Shown: positions 38,901 through 51,427 of the stretch, one piece after another
Position numbering within the stretch: the first letter of the stretch is position 1
How the letters are laid out: each line of letters begins with the position of its first letter
Origin: an uncultured Tolumonas sp.
GTDB taxonomy: Bacteria; Pseudomonadota; Gammaproteobacteria; Enterobacterales; Aeromonadaceae
Length of the DNA: 64,000 nt
Direction: 5' to 3'
NCBI RefSeq assembly: GCF_963556105.2
Contig: NZ_OY829948.1
Location: 186,001 to 250,000, forward strand
Translations under genes and position numbers: made by a program
The notes under the pieces: model-generated
Told to the model about the DNA's origin: nothing
Seen by the model: the letters and a program-made list of their open reading frames with translations, nothing else
Database searches by the model: none

Positions 38901-39467
38901 AGCCAAATCAACCGCCATGTGCAGATAGGTTTCTTCGTCTAAACGGCCAGTACGGATCAGTTCCAGATAAAAGCGATCGGCAAAATGCTGTTGGTAAAAC
39001 GCTGTACAGCGCTCGACCATGGCCTGATTGCCTTTCAGCAAGAATTTGCCAATATCGCCCATCCGTCCGCCGGATAACAAAATAACACCGCCAGCGTGTT
39101 CCGCGAGCCATGCTTTATCGATGACCGGACGCCCTTGAATATGACCGCGAAGAAAGCCTTTTGAGATCAATTGAATGAGATTTTGCTGGCCAGCGTTATC
39201 CATCGCCAGACCAACCAGGCGAAACAGTTCATCGCCCAGTTCTTCACTTTGCACCCAAAAATCGACACCAATAATAGGCTTAATGCCTTTACCGTGCGCA
39301 TCACCATAAAACCGCACCAAGCCGCTTTGGTTCATCTGGTCTGTTAACGCCATGGCCACCATTTTATCTTCGGCGACACGCGCGACTAATGGCTTGATCT
39401 TTTGCAGACCATCCACCATCGAAAAATCAGAATGAATATGAAGATGAACGAAACGCGGTTCGGCCAT
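35985..39467 (-). CDS. dnaE: DNA polymerase III alpha subunit
   Basis: The 1160-residue replicative polymerase, the same length as E. coli DnaE. An N-terminal PHP domain ([13 protein letters not shown]) is followed by the polymerase core with catalytic aspartates in [12 protein letters not shown] (near residue 400) and [16 protein letters not shown], then an OB-fold (~990-1070) and the C-terminal tau-binding region. It ends the lpx-rnhB chain and is 12 bp after rnhB. Confidence 0.98.
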   Translation of the reverse strand: MAEPRFVHLHIHSDFSMVDGLQKIKPLVARVAEDKMVAMALTDQMNQSGLVRFYGDAHGKGIKPIIGVDFWVQSEELGDELFRLVGLAMDNAGQQNLIQLISKGFLRGHIQGRPVIDKAWLAEHAGGVILLSGGRMGDIGKFLLKGNQAMVERCTAFYQQHFADRFYLELIRTGRLDEETYLHMAVDLAVQHDLPVVATNDVVFLNKDDFDAHEIRVAIHDGYTLDDARRPKRFSNQQYLRTQDEMCELFKDIPEALINSVEIAKRCNVTVRLGEYFLPQFPTGEMTTEDFLVMKSKEGMEDRLEFLFPDPAVRAEKRPAYDERLDIELKVINQMGFPGYFLIVMEFIQWSKDNDIPVGPGRGSGAGSLVAYALKITDLDPLALDLLFERFLNPERVSMPDFDVDFCMDRRDEVIDHVAQMYGREAVSQIITFGTMAAKAVVRDVGRVLGHPYGFVDRISKLIPPDPGMTLAKAFDAEPKLVELYEQDEEVKALIDMARKLEGVTRNAGKHAGGVVIAPTKITDFAPLYCDDQGLQPVTQFDKNDVEYAGLVKFDFLGLRTLTIIKWALDMINPRLAKEGKPPVDIAAIPLDDPTSFKILKNSETTAVFQLESRGMKDLIKRLQPDCFEDMIALVALFRPGPLQSGMVDNFIDRKHGREAISYPDIQWQHESLKPILEPTYGIILYQEQVMQIAQTLAGYTLGGADMLRRAMGKKKPEEMAKQRSGFESGAVSNGVDGELAMHIFDLVEKFAGYGFNKSHSAAYALVSYQTLWLKTHYPAEFMAAVMTADMDNTDKIVTLVDECQRMGLKLIPPDVNSGQYRFTVNERGEVVYGIGAVKGVGEGPVEAIIAARNEGGPFKDLFDFCNRVDIKRLNKRVMEKLIYAGALDRLGPHRAAVMASLEEAMKAAEQQAKDKALGQNDLFGDIFADDGVLPTPTFADVPEWSDQKWLDGERETLGLYLTGHPINQYLAELKHYTSGRLCDLQPTERDKPAVAAGLVLNARIMVTKRGTKMGILTLDDRSGRLDITLFSEALERYESLLQKDRILVVTGQISFDEYAGGIKMSAREVLEIEDARARHARGLRVKVTQSEMADRFMRNLPEILTPHRAGVCPVHICYRRSGAQGQLTLGTEWRVTPTDQLLNELRAQVGKQDVELIFE

Positions 39468-39479
39468 GATGTTTCCTGT

Positions 39480-40073
39480 TTAGACGAGGCCTAAAGCCAG
39501 TTTAACCGGTTTAAAACTACGACGATGTACGGATAACGCGCCATGTTCAGCCAAGGCAGCCAAATGCTGCGCAGTAGGGTAACCTTTGTGCTGAGCAAAA
39601 CCATATTGCGGATATTGCAGATCTAATTCGGCCATTTCACGATCACGAGTTACTTTAGCCAAAATTGATGCCGCACTGATTTCCGCGACCAGACTATCGC
39701 CTTTCACCACGGCTTGCGAAGGCATCATCAATGCTGGGCAGCGATTGCCATCAATCAGCACAAATTCAGGCTGGATATGTAACCCAGCTACAGCGCGCTG
39801 CATTGCTTTCATTGTGGCCTGCAAAATATTGAACTCATCAATTTCAGCGGCAGAACAACGACCGATGGCAAACGCCAATGCGTTTTCGCGGATAATATCA
39901 AACAACGCATCGCGTTTTTTTTCCGATAATTTTTTGGAATCGTTAAGACCGGAGATAGGTCGGGTTGGATCAAGGATCACGGCCGCGGTGACAACATCCC
40001 CGACCAGCGGACCACGACCAACTTCATCCACACCGGCAATTAACTGGTATGGAGGGTAGTTAAATGTGCTCAT
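39480..40073 (-). CDS. rnhB: Ribonuclease HII
   Basis: A 197-residue endonuclease that removes ribonucleotides from DNA. The active-site motif [10 protein letters not shown] (Asp16, Glu17) is present, along with VLIDGNRCP and the C-terminal [13 protein letters not shown]. It overlaps the lpxB stop by four bases (ATGA), as usual in gammaproteobacteria. Confidence 0.96.
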   Translation of the reverse strand: MSTFNYPPYQLIAGVDEVGRGPLVGDVVTAAVILDPTRPISGLNDSKKLSEKKRDALFDIIRENALAFAIGRCSAAEIDEFNILQATMKAMQRAVAGLHIQPEFVLIDGNRCPALMMPSQAVVKGDSLVAEISAASILAKVTRDREMAELDLQYPQYGFAQHKGYPTAQHLAALAEHGALSVHRRSFKPVKLALGLV

Positions 40074-41251
40074 ATACGCCCTTGTAATACGTCGAGAACA
40101 GCTTGTGCCGCTTGTTTATCCGCATCACAGCGGATCAATTCGTGCAAATGGGTAAATTCATTGAGTAATGCCTGATTATCTTGTTGCAGATAACCACTAA
40201 CCGCTGCAGCTAATTTATCAGGTGTACAATCAGGTTGGATCAGCTCAGGCACTAATTTTCGACCAGCCAGCAAGTTAGGCAAAGAAAAGGTGCGGATTTT
40301 TACTAGTTTTTCACCAATCCAAAACGTCAATGGTTTTACTTTATAAGCGACCACCATCGGGCGTTTCACCAGCATCGCTTCCAGTGTTGCTGTGCCCGAA
40401 GCCAGCAAAATAACATCCGCCGATGTCATGACTTGTCTTGCTTGCCCATCTACCAATGTCATCGGTAATTCAGGCGCAATTTGCTGTTTAATGCTTTCAA
40501 ATTGCTGACTGCGCCGTGCATTCACCAATGGCACCACAAATTGCAAGGTTGGATATTGCGCACGCAATAGTTGGCAAGCCTGTAAAAATGGCGGAGCCAG
40601 CATTTCCACTTCACCGCCGCGACTACCAGGCAACACCGCCAATACAGGGGCATCAAGCTTCAACCCTAGCCGCTCTCTTGCCGGCGCAGCGAGTGACGTC
40701 AGTGGAATGGCATCCGCCATGGTGTGACCAACAAAGCGACATGGAGTGTTATGTTGATCATAAAATGCTTTTTCAAACGGCAGAAACGCCAGCACCATAT
40801 CTGTCGCCGCTTTGATCTTGTGGATCCGGCTTTGTCGCCATGCCCAGACTGATGGGCTAACGTAATGGATGGTTTTGATACCGGCTTGTTTGAGTTTCAG
40901 CTCCACACCAATATTAAAATCCGGTGCATCGACACCAATAAAAATATCCGGTGGGTTTTCTTTAAAATAACGAATGATTTGCCGACGAACTTGTAGCAAA
41001 CGCGGCAAGTGGCCCAGTACTTCCACCAGACCCATCACCGAAAGCTCTTCCATCTCAAACAAGGTTTCGATACCCAGTTCCTGCATGCGCGGACCGGCAA
41101 TACCGACAAATTCACAATCAGGATGGAGTTGTTTGAGTTGACGCATCAGACCCGCAGCAAGAATATCGCCGGAAACTTCTCCGGCGATAATTCCTATACG
41201 CAACGGCCGCTTGATAGCGGATAGATCAAGGGCGAATGATGCCACGCTCAT
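40070..41251 (-). CDS. lpxB: Lipid-A-disaccharide synthase
   Basis: A 393-residue GT19 glycosyltransferase that joins UDP-2,3-diacylglucosamine and lipid X. The N-terminal [17 protein letters not shown] and [12 protein letters not shown] and the C-terminal [12 protein letters not shown] and [11 protein letters not shown] motifs are intact. The ATG at 41251 overlaps the lpxA end by 26 bp. A start a few residues later is possible, but the overlap is common here. Confidence 0.95.
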   Translation of the reverse strand: MSVASFALDLSAIKRPLRIGIIAGEVSGDILAAGLMRQLKQLHPDCEFVGIAGPRMQELGIETLFEMEELSVMGLVEVLGHLPRLLQVRRQIIRYFKENPPDIFIGVDAPDFNIGVELKLKQAGIKTIHYVSPSVWAWRQSRIHKIKAATDMVLAFLPFEKAFYDQHNTPCRFVGHTMADAIPLTSLAAPARERLGLKLDAPVLAVLPGSRGGEVEMLAPPFLQACQLLRAQYPTLQFVVPLVNARRSQQFESIKQQIAPELPMTLVDGQARQVMTSADVILLASGTATLEAMLVKRPMVVAYKVKPLTFWIGEKLVKIRTFSLPNLLAGRKLVPELIQPDCTPDKLAAAVSGYLQQDNQALLNEFTHLHELIRCDADKQAAQAVLDVLQGRI

Positions 41252-42017
41252 TCTTTTTCAGGAATTCAACAAAAGGAGCAACAGCAGGTTCGTCCTGAGC
41301 CATAGTTTCCAGCACAGGCATCACTTCATCCAGTGTCTTACCACTACGATAAAGCTCTTTGTATGCCCGTTTTACCGCAGAAATCGCTTCTGCAGAGAAA
41401 CCACGACGGCGCAACCCTTCGCTGTTGATACCAAATGGTGTGGCGTAATGGCCTGCAGCCATGACATACGGTGGCACATCTTTGTTCAGAGCTGCCATAC
41501 CGGCAATGAACGCATGAGAACCCACACGGCCAAATTGATGAATTGCAGCTAAACCACCAAAGATCACCCAATCACCAATGTGAACGTGACCAGCCAGTGT
41601 TGCGTTATTGGCAAAAATACAGTCATCGCCGATCATACAATCGTGCGCAACATGTACGTTCACCATGAACAAGTTACGACTGCCGACTTTGGTCAAACAT
41701 TGATCCTGAACTGTACCACGATGGAACGTACAGTGTTCGCGGATCACGTTAGCATCGCCAATTTCCAGAAAAGTACGCTCACCGGCGTATTTCTTGTCCT
41801 GGCAATCTTCACCAATAGAGGCAAACTGGTAAATCTTATTATTACGGCCAATTTTAGTTGGCCCTTTAACGACCACATGAGAACCAACCCATGTGCCTTC
41901 GCCGATCTCAACTTCATCATCAACACATGTGAAGGCACCAATTTCTACATTGGCACCAATGACTGCATTTGGATGAACAATCGCTGAAGAATGAATTTTA
42001 GCGCTAGGATCGATCAC
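41226..42017 (-). CDS. lpxA: UDP-N-acetylglucosamine acyltransferase
   Basis: A 263-residue left-handed beta-helix enzyme that performs the first step of lipid A synthesis. Hexapeptide repeats run from [20 protein letters not shown] onward, with the catalytic His region RGTVQDQ...[12 protein letters not shown]. The GTG at 42017 (VIDPSAKIH) is chosen because it gives the family length (E. coli 262) and a 10-bp gap from fabZ. The open frame to 42074 would overlap fabZ. Confidence 0.95.
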   Translation of the reverse strand: MIDPSAKIHSSAIVHPNAVIGANVEIGAFTCVDDEVEIGEGTWVGSHVVVKGPTKIGRNNKIYQFASIGEDCQDKKYAGERTFLEIGDANVIREHCTFHRGTVQDQCLTKVGSRNLFMVNVHVAHDCMIGDDCIFANNATLAGHVHIGDWVIFGGLAAIHQFGRVGSHAFIAGMAALNKDVPPYVMAAGHYATPFGINSEGLRRRGFSAEAISAVKRAYKELYRSGKTLDEVMPVLETMAQDEPAVAPFVEFLKKNERGIIRP

Positions 42018-42027
42018 AGGTCTTCTC

Positions 42028-42483
42028 TCAACGTTTGGCGCACATGAGTTCTGCTGAACAAACGACCTCACCATCTACAGTAGCGACACCTGTAAATTTG
42101 GCAATACCACGGCGTTCTTTCAGGTATTCAACATCCAGTACCAATTGATCTCCTGGTACAACCGGACGTTTGAAACGTGCATTATCAATCGATGCAAAAT
42201 AATACAATTCGCCCGGATTAGGTTTGCCGACCATGCGGAAAGCCAGAATACCGGTAGCCTGAGCCATCGCTTCCAGAATCAATACGCCAGGAAATACTGG
42301 CTTTTCAGGGAAGTGTCCTTGAAAAAATGGTTCATTGAATGAAACATTTTTAATTGCTCGTAATACCTTGCGCTCTTCTGACATTTCATAATGAACGACA
42401 CGATCCACCATCAAAAAAGGGTAACGGTGAGGCAGCAGCTGTAAAATATCTTGAATATCAAGCTGATTGAGTTCGTTGTTCAA
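42028..42483 (-). CDS. fabZ: (3R)-hydroxyacyl-ACP dehydratase
   Basis: A 151-residue hot-dog-fold dehydratase of fatty acid elongation. The active pair His57 ([23 protein letters not shown]) and Glu71 is in place. It lies between lpxD and lpxA, where it competes for the same hydroxymyristoyl-ACP pool. Confidence 0.97.
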   Translation of the reverse strand: MNNELNQLDIQDILQLLPHRYPFLMVDRVVHYEMSEERKVLRAIKNVSFNEPFFQGHFPEKPVFPGVLILEAMAQATGILAFRMVGKPNPGELYYFASIDNARFKRPVVPGDQLVLDVEYLKERRGIAKFTGVATVDGEVVCSAELMCAKR

Positions 42484-42495
42484 ACCAGGATCCTT

Positions 42496-43524
42496 TTACT
42501 TTTGTTCTTGCTTAGCGAGCAATTTCTCAACATTAGACAGACGCTTATGCATATCATCGATATGTAATGTACGCGCTGCGGTTTTTCGCCATTCTTTATT
42601 GGATTGAGCAGGTATGCCGGAAGAGTATAACCCTGGCTCCGTAATGGAGCGCATAACCATGGCCATACCAGTGACTGTAACCTGATCACAAATTTCAATA
42701 TGACCATTAAAGACGGAAGCTCCGCCTATAATACAATATTTGCCTATCTTGGTACTACCGGCAAATGTTGCTGCGCCCGCAATAGCTGTGCCATAACCAA
42801 TCTCGACGTTATGACCGATCTGACATAAATTATCGATAATGACGTTATCAGCGATTCGGGTATTATCAATCGCACCACGATCAATACAGGTATTAGCACC
42901 GATTTCTACACGGTTACCGATGATCACACCGCCTAATTGTGGAATTTTTATCCATTCGCCACGCTCATTCGCATAACCAAAACCATCAGCCCCAATTACC
43001 GTACCAGACTGGATCAGACATTCACTACCAATCTGAACATTGTGATAGATGGTAACATTGGCCCATAGTTTCGTTTTAGCGCCCAACTTACTGTTTTGGC
43101 CAACAAAACAACCAGCCCCAATAATTACACCATCACCCAGGACAACCCCAGACTCAATAACAGCATTCGCACCAATGGCGACTTTATTGCCCAACACAAC
43201 ATCGTCAGCAATGACTGCCGTCGAATGGATACTCGACGCAGGTGCTGGTGTTGTATCTAACAACTGAGCCACGCGGGCAAAACCAACGTAGGGATCTTTC
43301 AAGACCAATGCATTAGTTTGACACGCAGCCAAATCAGCTTCCCGAATCAAAACAGCACTAGCTTGAGTCGCTGACAGATGTTTTTGATATTTACTGTCAG
43401 ATAAAAAACTGATCTCGCCAGCCTGTGCAGTTTCCAGATTCGCTATCCGCTGGATTACCACGTTGGCATCGCCATGCAGTTCCGCACCCAAATGTCGAGC
43501 GAGTTGTTCCAGGGTGATGGTCAT
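42496..43524 (-). CDS. lpxD: UDP-3-O-acylglucosamine N-acyltransferase
   Basis: A 342-residue trimeric beta-helix acyltransferase, the third step of lipid A synthesis. An N-terminal uridine-binding domain (~1-100) precedes the hexapeptide repeat, with the catalytic His in [13 protein letters not shown], and a C-terminal helix. It starts 5 bp after skp. Confidence 0.96.
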   Translation of the reverse strand: MTITLEQLARHLGAELHGDANVVIQRIANLETAQAGEISFLSDSKYQKHLSATQASAVLIREADLAACQTNALVLKDPYVGFARVAQLLDTTPAPASSIHSTAVIADDVVLGNKVAIGANAVIESGVVLGDGVIIGAGCFVGQNSKLGAKTKLWANVTIYHNVQIGSECLIQSGTVIGADGFGYANERGEWIKIPQLGGVIIGNRVEIGANTCIDRGAIDNTRIADNVIIDNLCQIGHNVEIGYGTAIAGAATFAGSTKIGKYCIIGGASVFNGHIEICDQVTVTGMAMVMRSITEPGLYSSGIPAQSNKEWRKTAARTLHIDDMHKRLSNVEKLLAKQEQK

Positions 43525-43529
43525 ATTAC

Positions 43530-44048
43530 TTAGTTGCCTTTACTAACTTGTTGGATCACTTTAGCTGAAATGTCATTTTTATCATTGGTATATACTACCG
43601 CCTGACGATTCAGCACCATGTCATATCCATCTGATTTTGCGATAGATTCAACGCTGGTCTGAATTTTTTCGAAGACTTTTTGTTGTTCTTCATTAAAACG
43701 ACGACGTTGATCTTCCTGTAATGCTTGGCCTTTCAGATTGAAATCAGCCTGCAATTCAGCCAGTTTACGTTGTGATTTAGTGCGTTCATCAGCGCTCATG
43801 AATGATTCATTTTTTTTCAGCTTAGCTGATAGAGCCTGACCATCACTTTCCATGCGCTGCATTTCGCGTACGCGAGAATCAAATTCGCTTTTCAGTTTGC
43901 TTTCAATCGCCTTACGTTGCGGAATTTCACGTAAAACTTTGCCAATATCCACTACAGCAATATTTGCATCAGCAGCCTGAACTGATGCCGCAGAACCCAA
44001 AGACAGCATAGCGATAGATAAAGCAGCAACACGCATCATGGTTTTCAC
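43530..44048 (-). CDS. skp: Periplasmic chaperone Skp/OmpH
   Basis: A 172-residue protein with a signal peptide cleaved near [15 protein letters not shown] and a long coiled coil (~45-125) rich in Lys/Gln/Glu. Skp trimers hold unfolded outer-membrane proteins on their way to BamA, which is encoded 24 bp upstream. Confidence 0.95.
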   Translation of the reverse strand: MKTMMRVAALSIAMLSLGSAASVQAADANIAVVDIGKVLREIPQRKAIESKLKSEFDSRVREMQRMESDGQALSAKLKKNESFMSADERTKSQRKLAELQADFNLKGQALQEDQRRRFNEEQQKVFEKIQTSVESIAKSDGYDMVLNRQAVVYTNDKNDISAKVIQQVSKGN

Positions 44049-44072
44049 TTATATAACTCCCTTTTGGCGCAA

Positions 44073-46496
44073 TTAGAATGTGCGTCCGATATTAAAGTTA
44101 AAGACTTCAGTTTTGTCGCCCGGCATTTTCTTCACCGGTTTGGCAAACGAGAACACCAGTGGCCCCATTGGAGACAACCACTGTAATGACATACCTACAG
44201 ACATGCGGAGATTTGACGGGCTAGCGTAGTCGTAATAACGGTCACAAGCATAACCACAGGTATAAAGACTGTCATTGAACGTTGTATCCCACACTGTACC
44301 AACATCGTAGAATACGGTAGTTCGCAATTGATTTCGATATGTGTCACTGATGAATGGTGTAGGTACGATCAACTCCGCCGAGGCAACAGCAATAGCATTA
44401 CCACCAATAGATTTATCTTCCGGATAAACAACCGCACCACTCACGATAGTACGGTCTAACTGAATACCTCTTGGCCCAACAGAATTAGACTGGAAACCAC
44501 GCATCCATTGACTACCACCGGCATAATAATTTTCAAAAAATGGCAGAACCTGGTTGTAGCCATTTTTCTGACCATAACCATCACCATAAGCAGTTTTGAA
44601 TCGACCAGAAACAACCCACTGATGATCGCGATCAAAGGGATAATAATGCGCGTCTTCAAAACTGACTTTATAAAATTGCAAGTCAGAACCAGGCACCGTG
44701 ATCCTACCAGAGGTTTGTTGGCGGTTACCCTGTGTCGGGAACATACCTTTATCTAAGTTATTACGTGTCCAAGTCAGTGACACATCATAGTCATTAAATA
44801 CGGCATGACCATCTTCTGTTACATCAATAGAATTGATGAACCAGAATTTATTGATTTGCGCATAGTTGGTTGTTTGAGATAGTTTGTTATGCTCATAACC
44901 CAAACCATACTCCAGACTATTCAGTTCATCCAGTGGATAACCTAACGTCGCTTTAGTACCAACCGTTTCATTGTCATAGTCGACCAGATTTGCATCGCCG
45001 GCAGTAAACTTGTTGTAATAAACTTTACCGCCCAAGCTGACACCATCTACGGTGAAATAAGGATCGGTAAAGCTGAGTTCGACATTCTTGCTGTATTTAT
45101 TGGTCTCGAAATTAATGGCACCTTTATTCCCAGAACCAAAGAAGTTGTCCTGTGAAATACCGGCTTGGAAGCTAACACCGGATTCAGTGCCATAACCAAC
45201 ACCACCATTGATAGAACCAACTGAACGTTCTTTGACTTCTACATCAAGGTCAGCTTGATCTTCATGTCCTGGAATACGATGTGGTTGGATATCAACCTTT
45301 TCAAAATAACCCAGTTTTTCTAAGCGAGATTTTGAGCTCTCAATTTTATCGCCAGATAACCAGGTCCCTTCCATTTGACGCAATTCACGGCGCAATACTT
45401 CATCTTTGGTGACTTGGTTACCCGTAATGTTAATTCGGCGCACATAGACGCGAGGACCTGGCTCCACATTGATGTTCAAGTCAACTTGTTTAGTTTCATC
45501 GTTCATCGTTGGATAAGTGTTCACTTTCGGATAAGCATAACCAAAGCGACCGAGGTATTTAGACAAGATCTCTTCGGTATGCGTCACATCCGCAGCAGAG
45601 TACATGGCCCCTTTTTCCAACGGAATCAGCGCGCGCATTTCACCACTATGACCTTCAAGATTGCCTTTCAGATCAATATTATTAACGGTGTATTGTTCAC
45701 CTTCATGAATATTCAACGTAACGTACAGGCCCTTACGATCTGGCGTCATGGAAACTTGCGTTGAATTCACTTTGAATCGGGCATAACCGCGGTTCATATA
45801 AAATGAACGTAGTGTTTCGATATCCGCTTCCAGTTTCTGTTTCTGATATTTTTGATCTGCCATAAAGTTCCACCATGGCACATCATCACGCAAAGATAAC
45901 TGAGCAATCAGTTTTTCTTCTGGAAATTTGGTGTTACCAACAATATTGATCTGCTGGATCTTGGCCGATACACCTTCGATAAATTTGAATTTCAGATTTA
46001 CGCGGTTACGCGGCAACGGTGTCGCAATAGCCTGTACTTTTGCCGAGTATTTACCCACGCCATAATAGAAATCTTCCAAAGACTTTTCGAGTGAGCGGAG
46101 CATAGTGCGATCTAAGGCATCACCGACACGAACACCACTGGATTCCAGTGTTTGTTTCAACTGCTCTTCTTTAATGTCTTTATTGCCTTCAAACTCTATC
46201 TGACTAATGGTCGGGCGTTCTTTAACTTGTACGACCAAAACATCACCATCGCGTGACATTTTAATATCGTCAAAGTTACCCGTTGAATAGAGTCGTTTAA
46301 CCGCATTTGCACTGGAATTGCTATCCAGCTTATCGCCAACACGAATAGGTAAGTTCAATAATGCAGCACCCAATGTGACACGCTGCAATCCTTCGATACG
46401 GATATCTTTTACCGTAAAGGCATCAGCCGCCTGAGCCTGTCCAATTACACTGCATGCCAACAGGCATGATGCAGCCAAAACTTTATTTACCGCCAT
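44073..46496 (-). CDS. bamA: Outer-membrane assembly factor BamA
   Basis: An 807-residue Omp85 protein. A signal peptide (cleaved after GQAQA) is followed by five POTRA domains (~24-425) and a 16-stranded barrel with the loop-6 motif VRGF-type [15 protein letters not shown] and a C-terminal phenylalanine (FNIGRTF). It inserts outer-membrane proteins. It sits in the normal rseP-bamA-skp order. Confidence 0.98.
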   Translation of the reverse strand: MAVNKVLAASCLLACSVIGQAQAADAFTVKDIRIEGLQRVTLGAALLNLPIRVGDKLDSNSSANAVKRLYSTGNFDDIKMSRDGDVLVVQVKERPTISQIEFEGNKDIKEEQLKQTLESSGVRVGDALDRTMLRSLEKSLEDFYYGVGKYSAKVQAIATPLPRNRVNLKFKFIEGVSAKIQQINIVGNTKFPEEKLIAQLSLRDDVPWWNFMADQKYQKQKLEADIETLRSFYMNRGYARFKVNSTQVSMTPDRKGLYVTLNIHEGEQYTVNNIDLKGNLEGHSGEMRALIPLEKGAMYSAADVTHTEEILSKYLGRFGYAYPKVNTYPTMNDETKQVDLNINVEPGPRVYVRRINITGNQVTKDEVLRRELRQMEGTWLSGDKIESSKSRLEKLGYFEKVDIQPHRIPGHEDQADLDVEVKERSVGSINGGVGYGTESGVSFQAGISQDNFFGSGNKGAINFETNKYSKNVELSFTDPYFTVDGVSLGGKVYYNKFTAGDANLVDYDNETVGTKATLGYPLDELNSLEYGLGYEHNKLSQTTNYAQINKFWFINSIDVTEDGHAVFNDYDVSLTWTRNNLDKGMFPTQGNRQQTSGRITVPGSDLQFYKVSFEDAHYYPFDRDHQWVVSGRFKTAYGDGYGQKNGYNQVLPFFENYYAGGSQWMRGFQSNSVGPRGIQLDRTIVSGAVVYPEDKSIGGNAIAVASAELIVPTPFISDTYRNQLRTTVFYDVGTVWDTTFNDSLYTCGYACDRYYDYASPSNLRMSVGMSLQWLSPMGPLVFSFAKPVKKMPGDKTEVFNFNIGRTF

Positions 46497-46522
46497 GTTG
46501 TATTGAGATCCTTGTCTATCCG

Positions 46523-47872
46523 TTAAAAACGGGTGAAATCATTGAACAACGCAATAGCCATCAAACACATCAATACGGCTGCGCCAATCCGATAGGCAAT
46601 ATCCTGAACCTTTGCAGGAACCGGGCGACGTAACAGTGCTTCAATACCAAAAAACAGTAAATGACCACCATCCAGTACCGGCAAAGGTAATAAATTCATG
46701 ATACCAAGGTTAACACTGATTAGTCCCAGAAAACCCAGGAAATAAACTAAACCAAACCCGGCACTATCCCCAGCCCCTTTTGCTATTGCGATCGGGCCGC
46801 TCAAATTATCTACCGAAATCGCGCCAGTGATTAATTTTGCAACCACATCCAACGTCAGCTTGGTAACCTCAGCCATACGTTTTATGGCATGTGGAATGGC
46901 ATCTACCGGACCATAGCGAACTTCTGTCAGATATTTTTCCGGCAATGGTTTAACTACGGGCATTAACCCGGCAAAGCCGATGACCTGAGTTTTGGTTTCT
47001 TTACGATCAGGCGTTAATGTAACAGATATCGTTTGGGTATCACGTGATACCTGCAACTGTAATGGAATTTCCGGCGATTGCTGAATAGTTCGGGCAAAAC
47101 TTTGCCAGTCAGTGACGGGCTGTTGATTGACCGATATTATTTTATCGCCAACCTTCAGACCTGCTTTTTCTCCCGCACCATTTGGTGTCAGTTTAGCCAG
47201 TTCAAGTTGAACTTCGGGAGATAGCGGGCTGAAACCTAACTTTTTAAATGGTAATGGTTCGTCCGGGCTTAACTTCCAATCGCCTAATGGTAATTGAATT
47301 TGCTGTTGCAGACCGGCATCTGATTCAACGAGCAAGTTTACATTTTGCTGACCAACTGCACTGACAAAACCATAGCTGGCGCCTTCCCAGTCGGTTACAG
47401 TTTGTTCATTGATGCGTACAATCTGCATCCCTGAGCGCAAACCCGCCTGATAGGCAATTGATGAAGGCGAAACCTCACCAATAACCGGCTTAACACTTGG
47501 CGCTCCGATTAGGAACACTAACCAAAATGCCACAACGGCAAACACAAAGTTAGCCAATGGCCCCGCAGCCACAATTGCAGCACGTTTGGCGATTGACTGA
47601 TTATTAAATGCTTGTGCTTTAAGTTCTGCTGGTACCGCTTCTACGCGTTCATCCAGCATTTTGACATAACCACCCAGCGGGATCAGAGATAGTGAATATT
47701 CTGTTCCATCTTGTCCGGTTTTATTCCATAAGACTTTGCCAAACCCAAGGGAAAACCGCAGAACCTTTACGCCACAACGGCGTGCAACCCAAAAGTGTCC
47801 CCACTCGTGGACAGCAATCAGAATAATGAGGGCGATCAAAAAGGACGCCAGATTCCATAATCCAGTACTCAT
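46523..47872 (-). CDS. rseP: Site-2 zinc metalloprotease RseP
   Basis: A 449-residue intramembrane protease that cuts anti-sigma factor RseA in the envelope stress response. The zinc motif is HEWGH (His22, Glu23, His26), two PDZ domains lie at about 115-300, and the third zinc ligand is in [14 protein letters not shown] near residue 400. The first four bases of the gene overlap the dxr stop. Confidence 0.96.
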   Translation of the reverse strand: MSTGLWNLASFLIALIILIAVHEWGHFWVARRCGVKVLRFSLGFGKVLWNKTGQDGTEYSLSLIPLGGYVKMLDERVEAVPAELKAQAFNNQSIAKRAAIVAAGPLANFVFAVVAFWLVFLIGAPSVKPVIGEVSPSSIAYQAGLRSGMQIVRINEQTVTDWEGASYGFVSAVGQQNVNLLVESDAGLQQQIQLPLGDWKLSPDEPLPFKKLGFSPLSPEVQLELAKLTPNGAGEKAGLKVGDKIISVNQQPVTDWQSFARTIQQSPEIPLQLQVSRDTQTISVTLTPDRKETKTQVIGFAGLMPVVKPLPEKYLTEVRYGPVDAIPHAIKRMAEVTKLTLDVVAKLITGAISVDNLSGPIAIAKGAGDSAGFGLVYFLGFLGLISVNLGIMNLLPLPVLDGGHLLFFGIEALLRRPVPAKVQDIAYRIGAAVLMCLMAIALFNDFTRF

Positions 47873-49065
47873 GCAACTAACCTCGCAATTTGCTGTTGGG
47901 CAGCGTGTCTGGCTTCAGAATCAATAGTCAGGATGGTATTTAAATCATTAACGTTGTCATATTTTAATGCGGTCAACACCTCAGCAACGACGCGATAAAT
48001 ATCAGTAAAACCAATCTTCCCGCCAAGAAATGCATCTACCGCAATTTCGTTCGCCGCATTCAGTGCGGTCGTTGCGCCCTGCCCTGCCCAACAAGCTTCA
48101 ATAGCTAATTTAAGACAGGGATAACGAGTGAAATCAACCGGCAAAAAAGAAAGCTCGCCAATACGGGAGAAATCCAGAGCACCAACGCCGGAAGCAACAC
48201 GTTCAGGAAAACCGAGTGCATGCGCAATCGGCGTTCGCATATCGGGTTGCCCCATCTGGGCGAGCACCGAACCATCGCGGTATTGCACCATTGAATGAAT
48301 AACAGATTGCGGATGAATGATGACCTGAATTTGCTCTGGTGCGGCATTAAACAACCATTTGGCTTCAATAAATTCCAGCCCTTTATTCATCATGGTTGCA
48401 GAATCGACAGATATTTTACGCCCCATCGACCAATTCGGGTGCGTAACAGCTTGTTCTGGAGTAACAGAACTCATTTCATCCAGTGGTGTATAACGAAATG
48501 GGCCACCAGAGCCAGTTAAAAGGATTTTATCGACACCTGCCGCATGCAAATCACAACGACCTAATGTTGATTGAGCATCTTTAGGTAAACATTGAAAAAT
48601 TGCATTATGCTCGCTATCGACAGGCAATATATGCGCGCCATAACGTTGTGCCGCATCCATAAAAAGGCGACCAGACATGACCAATGCTTCCTTATTGGCC
48701 AACAAAACCGTCTTTCCTTGTTCGATAGCAGCCATCGCGGGCAATAACCCTGCTGCGCCAACAATGGCAGCCATAACAATATCAACGGATGAATGCGCTG
48801 CCACTTGGCACAATGCATCACAACCCGACAGTACCTCTATGGTCAACCGGTGAGAAGCCAATGCATTTCTCAACAACAAAGCTGATGCATCATCGGCCAT
48901 GACCGCAAAAGACGGACGAAATTCCAGACAATCAGCCACCATCTGTGTTACGTCTTTATTAGCTGTTAATGCAGTTACGGCAAATCGTTCAGGATGTCGA
49001 CGTACGATATCCAGTGTACTGCGACCTATCGACCCAGTAGATCCGAGGATGGTCAAATACTGCAT
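47869..49065 (-). CDS. dxr: 1-deoxy-D-xylulose 5-phosphate reductoisomerase
   Basis: A 398-residue NADPH enzyme of the MEP isoprenoid pathway. NADPH-binding [16 protein letters not shown], metal-binding DSEHNAIFQ and the substrate motif [21 protein letters not shown] are intact. It overlaps rseP by 4 bp and follows cdsA by 11 bp. Confidence 0.97.
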   Translation of the reverse strand: MQYLTILGSTGSIGRSTLDIVRRHPERFAVTALTANKDVTQMVADCLEFRPSFAVMADDASALLLRNALASHRLTIEVLSGCDALCQVAAHSSVDIVMAAIVGAAGLLPAMAAIEQGKTVLLANKEALVMSGRLFMDAAQRYGAHILPVDSEHNAIFQCLPKDAQSTLGRCDLHAAGVDKILLTGSGGPFRYTPLDEMSSVTPEQAVTHPNWSMGRKISVDSATMMNKGLEFIEAKWLFNAAPEQIQVIIHPQSVIHSMVQYRDGSVLAQMGQPDMRTPIAHALGFPERVASGVGALDFSRIGELSFLPVDFTRYPCLKLAIEACWAGQGATTALNAANEIAVDAFLGGKIGFTDIYRVVAEVLTALKYDNVNDLNTILTIDSEARHAAQQQIARLVA

Positions 49066-49076
49066 GGTTATAACCC

Positions 49077-49921
49077 TTAGCTTAATAACAGATAACTAAT
49101 AACAAACACAGGCAAAGCAGCGGTCAAACTATCAATCCGATCCAAAACACCACCGTGGCCCGGTAACAATGATCCGGAATCTTTAATCCCAGCTACCCGT
49201 TTAAATAGACTTTCTGTCAGATCACCCAACACCGATGCCAAAACAGCCAATACCGAGCTGATGATAATAGCCACACTTTGCTGCATTTCCGTATGGTTTT
49301 TGATAGTAACAACCACCGCTAATAATGTGGCCGCACCAACACCGCCGAATAATCCTTCGATAGTTTTATTCGGACTGACAGCCGGTAATAACTTGCGAGA
49401 ACCTAATGCGCGGCCAGTAAAATAAGCGCCGGTATCTGCTACCCAAACCAGCGACATTACAAATAATAACGCCCAGCTGCAACCGTTGTATCGCTTTGGA
49501 AATGGTATCCACGCAATAGCAAAAGTGACCAGAAAAAAGGTAACAACGTTGATAAACCGAATAACCAGAGTAGCCAAGGGCGATTACGCCACCAAGTTTC
49601 ACATCCTGGATAGCGCATGATCATAACCAAAGCCAAGACCCACCATACAATTCCAGCTAATAAAACTGACCAAATCAATGGATCTATATTTCCCTGCAAA
49701 ACAGATCGTAATGGTGCGAAATAATAACTCACCATCAATACAATTGTGTAACTGATAGGGAAAAACAGACTTGAATCAGAGGAAGCAAAACGCCCCCATT
49801 CTCTGCCTGCAAGAAAAAACAATACAGCAGCTAACAGCGAGAAATATTCAATTGGTAAATAAAACAGCCAGCCAATTGCCAATGGGATTAAAATCGAAGC
49901 GGTTATAATTCTTTGTTTCAA
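49077..49921 (-). pseudogene. cdsA: Phosphatidate cytidylyltransferase, split by a frameshift
   Basis: CdsA makes CDP-diacylglycerol for all phospholipids and is essential in E. coli. Here the N-terminal half (from 49921, MKQRIITASILIPLA... to [15 protein letters not shown]) and the C-terminal half ([19 protein letters not shown]... [17 protein letters not shown]) are each well conserved but in different frames. The switch lies around 49473-49490 and one extra base there restores a ~281-residue protein. Gene position and neighbours are normal. A base-call error, a real lesion covered by another copy, or recoding are the options. I favour an error or a recent mutation. Confidence 0.85.
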
Positions 49922-49938
49922 CGAAAGATATCCCTTTA

Positions 49939-50718
49939 TTATGAATTATTGGCCGATGAAACCAGCCAGTTTTTTATCTGATCACCGGTGCAGCCAAAAC
50001 GGCGCTCACGGGAAATAAATGAGGCAATTGCATCCAGAAACTGCTCTTCGCCAAAATCAGGCCAGAGCACTGGAGTAAAAAATAATTCAGCATATGCAAT
50101 TTGCCAAAGTAAAAAATTGCTAACCCGATGATCACCACCAGTTCGAATCAACAGATCAACATCAGGAATATCAGCCATAGACAGATGTTCTGCCAGCAAA
50201 GCCTCATTAATTTGTTCTGGTTTTAGCGAACCATCGCAAATCTTAGCCGTAAGCTTCTGTGTCGCCTGCACGATATCCCAGCGACCGCCATAATTAGCCG
50301 CAATGTTCAGCGTCAAACCATCATTATGAGCAGTTAAGCTTTCTGCCTCACTGATCTTCTTTTGTAGACGCTCGCTAAAGCCATGAATATCGCCAATTAC
50401 ACGTAAACGAATGTTACTGTCGTGCAACTTACGCACTTCTCGTGCCAGCACAAACATAAACAATTCCATTAACGCGGACACCTCTGTTTCTGGACGACGC
50501 CAGTTTTCACTGGAAAAGGCAAATAATGTCAGCGCCTTTATGCCCATACGTGAAGCTGTGGACACCACTTGACGAACGGATGCCACTCCCGCTTTATGAC
50601 CCGCCACACGGATTTTTCCGCGTTGTTGAGCCCAACGGCCATTACCATCCATAATGATAGCGACATGCTTCGGCAAAGATTGGTTCGCAATGTCCGAGAT
50701 CGCATCCGGTAATGTCAT
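49939..50718 (-). CDS. uppS: Undecaprenyl diphosphate synthase
   Basis: A 259-residue cis-prenyltransferase that makes the C55 lipid carrier for peptidoglycan and O-antigen. The motifs [23 protein letters not shown] and [19 protein letters not shown] are present. The ATG at 50718 is used because GGAGG lies five bases before it. The longer frame to 50760 passes through the preceding terminator. Confidence 0.96.
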   Translation of the reverse strand: MTLPDAISDIANQSLPKHVAIIMDGNGRWAQQRGKIRVAGHKAGVASVRQVVSTASRMGIKALTLFAFSSENWRRPETEVSALMELFMFVLAREVRKLHDSNIRLRVIGDIHGFSERLQKKISEAESLTAHNDGLTLNIAANYGGRWDIVQATQKLTAKICDGSLKPEQINEALLAEHLSMADIPDVDLLIRTGGDHRVSNFLLWQIAYAELFFTPVLWPDFGEEQFLDAIASFISRERRFGCTGDQIKNWLVSSANNS

Positions 50719-50732
50719 TGATTCCTCCAGAT

Positions 50733-50766
50733 AAAAAAGGCGCCATGCAGCAGACTGCACGGCGCC
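50733..50766 (-). terminator. Terminator between frr and uppS
   Basis: GGCGCC arms (50739-50744 and 50761-50766) are extended by TGCAG/CTGCA around a four-base loop, with a six-T tail on the minus strand. It ends just before the uppS ribosome site, so uppS depends on read-through or its own promoter. Confidence 0.88.
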
Positions 50767-50788
50767 CGTACTATAACTGATTAGCAGC

Positions 50789-51346
50789 TTAGATTTCCAT
50801 TAGCTCTTTTTCTTTAGCGGCTAACAAATCGTCAACTGACTTAACAAAACTGTCAGTCAGCTTCTGAATCTCTTCTTGCGCGCGACGGTCATCGTCTTCG
50901 GAAATATCTTTATCTTTCAACAATGCTTTCAGATCGGCATTACAGTCGCGACGAACGTTACGCACAGCAACACGCGCTTGTTCTGCTTCTGCGCGAACAA
51001 CCTTGATCAAATCTTTACGACGTTCTTCGGTCAATGCTGGCAACGGCACACGAATTGTAGTGCCGGCAGAAGATGGGTTTAGCCCCAGATCAGACGTCAT
51101 AATGGCTTTTTCAACTGCCTGAATCATGCTGCGGTCAAACACAGTCACAGCCAGCGTGCGTGAATCTTCAGCAACTACGCTAGCAACCTGACGCAATGGG
51201 GTCGCAGATCCATAATATTCAACCGAGATCCCGTCCAGCAACGCAGGTTGTGCACGGCCAGTACGGATTTTTGACATATGAGACTTCAGTGATTCAACAC
51301 TTTTAGTCATGCGATCTTTTGCATCAGTTTTAATTTCATTGATCAC
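50789..51346 (-). CDS. frr: Ribosome recycling factor
   Basis: A 185-residue protein that with EF-G splits the post-termination ribosome. The family pattern is complete: [21 protein letters not shown], the central [30 protein letters not shown], and the three-helix-bundle C-terminus. Length equals E. coli Frr (185). Confidence 0.97.
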   Translation of the reverse strand: MINEIKTDAKDRMTKSVESLKSHMSKIRTGRAQPALLDGISVEYYGSATPLRQVASVVAEDSRTLAVTVFDRSMIQAVEKAIMTSDLGLNPSSAGTTIRVPLPALTEERRKDLIKVVRAEAEQARVAVRNVRRDCNADLKALLKDKDISEDDDRRAQEEIQKLTDSFVKSVDDLLAAKEKELMEI

Positions 51347-51427
51347 AATCTGTATCCTTTTTCGCTAGATTTGGCTTTGGCAGATGCTTCATATTAAAGA
51401 CTTTATAGCGCCAAAACTAAAGTCTGA

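Noticed and set aside
49400-49580. Programmed -1 frameshift in cdsA at a T-TTT-TTC heptamer near the LPFFW codons
   Set aside because: Conserved residues continue in the first frame ([11 protein letters not shown]) past that heptamer, so slipping there would destroy conserved sequence; the break is further downstream, with no slippery site.
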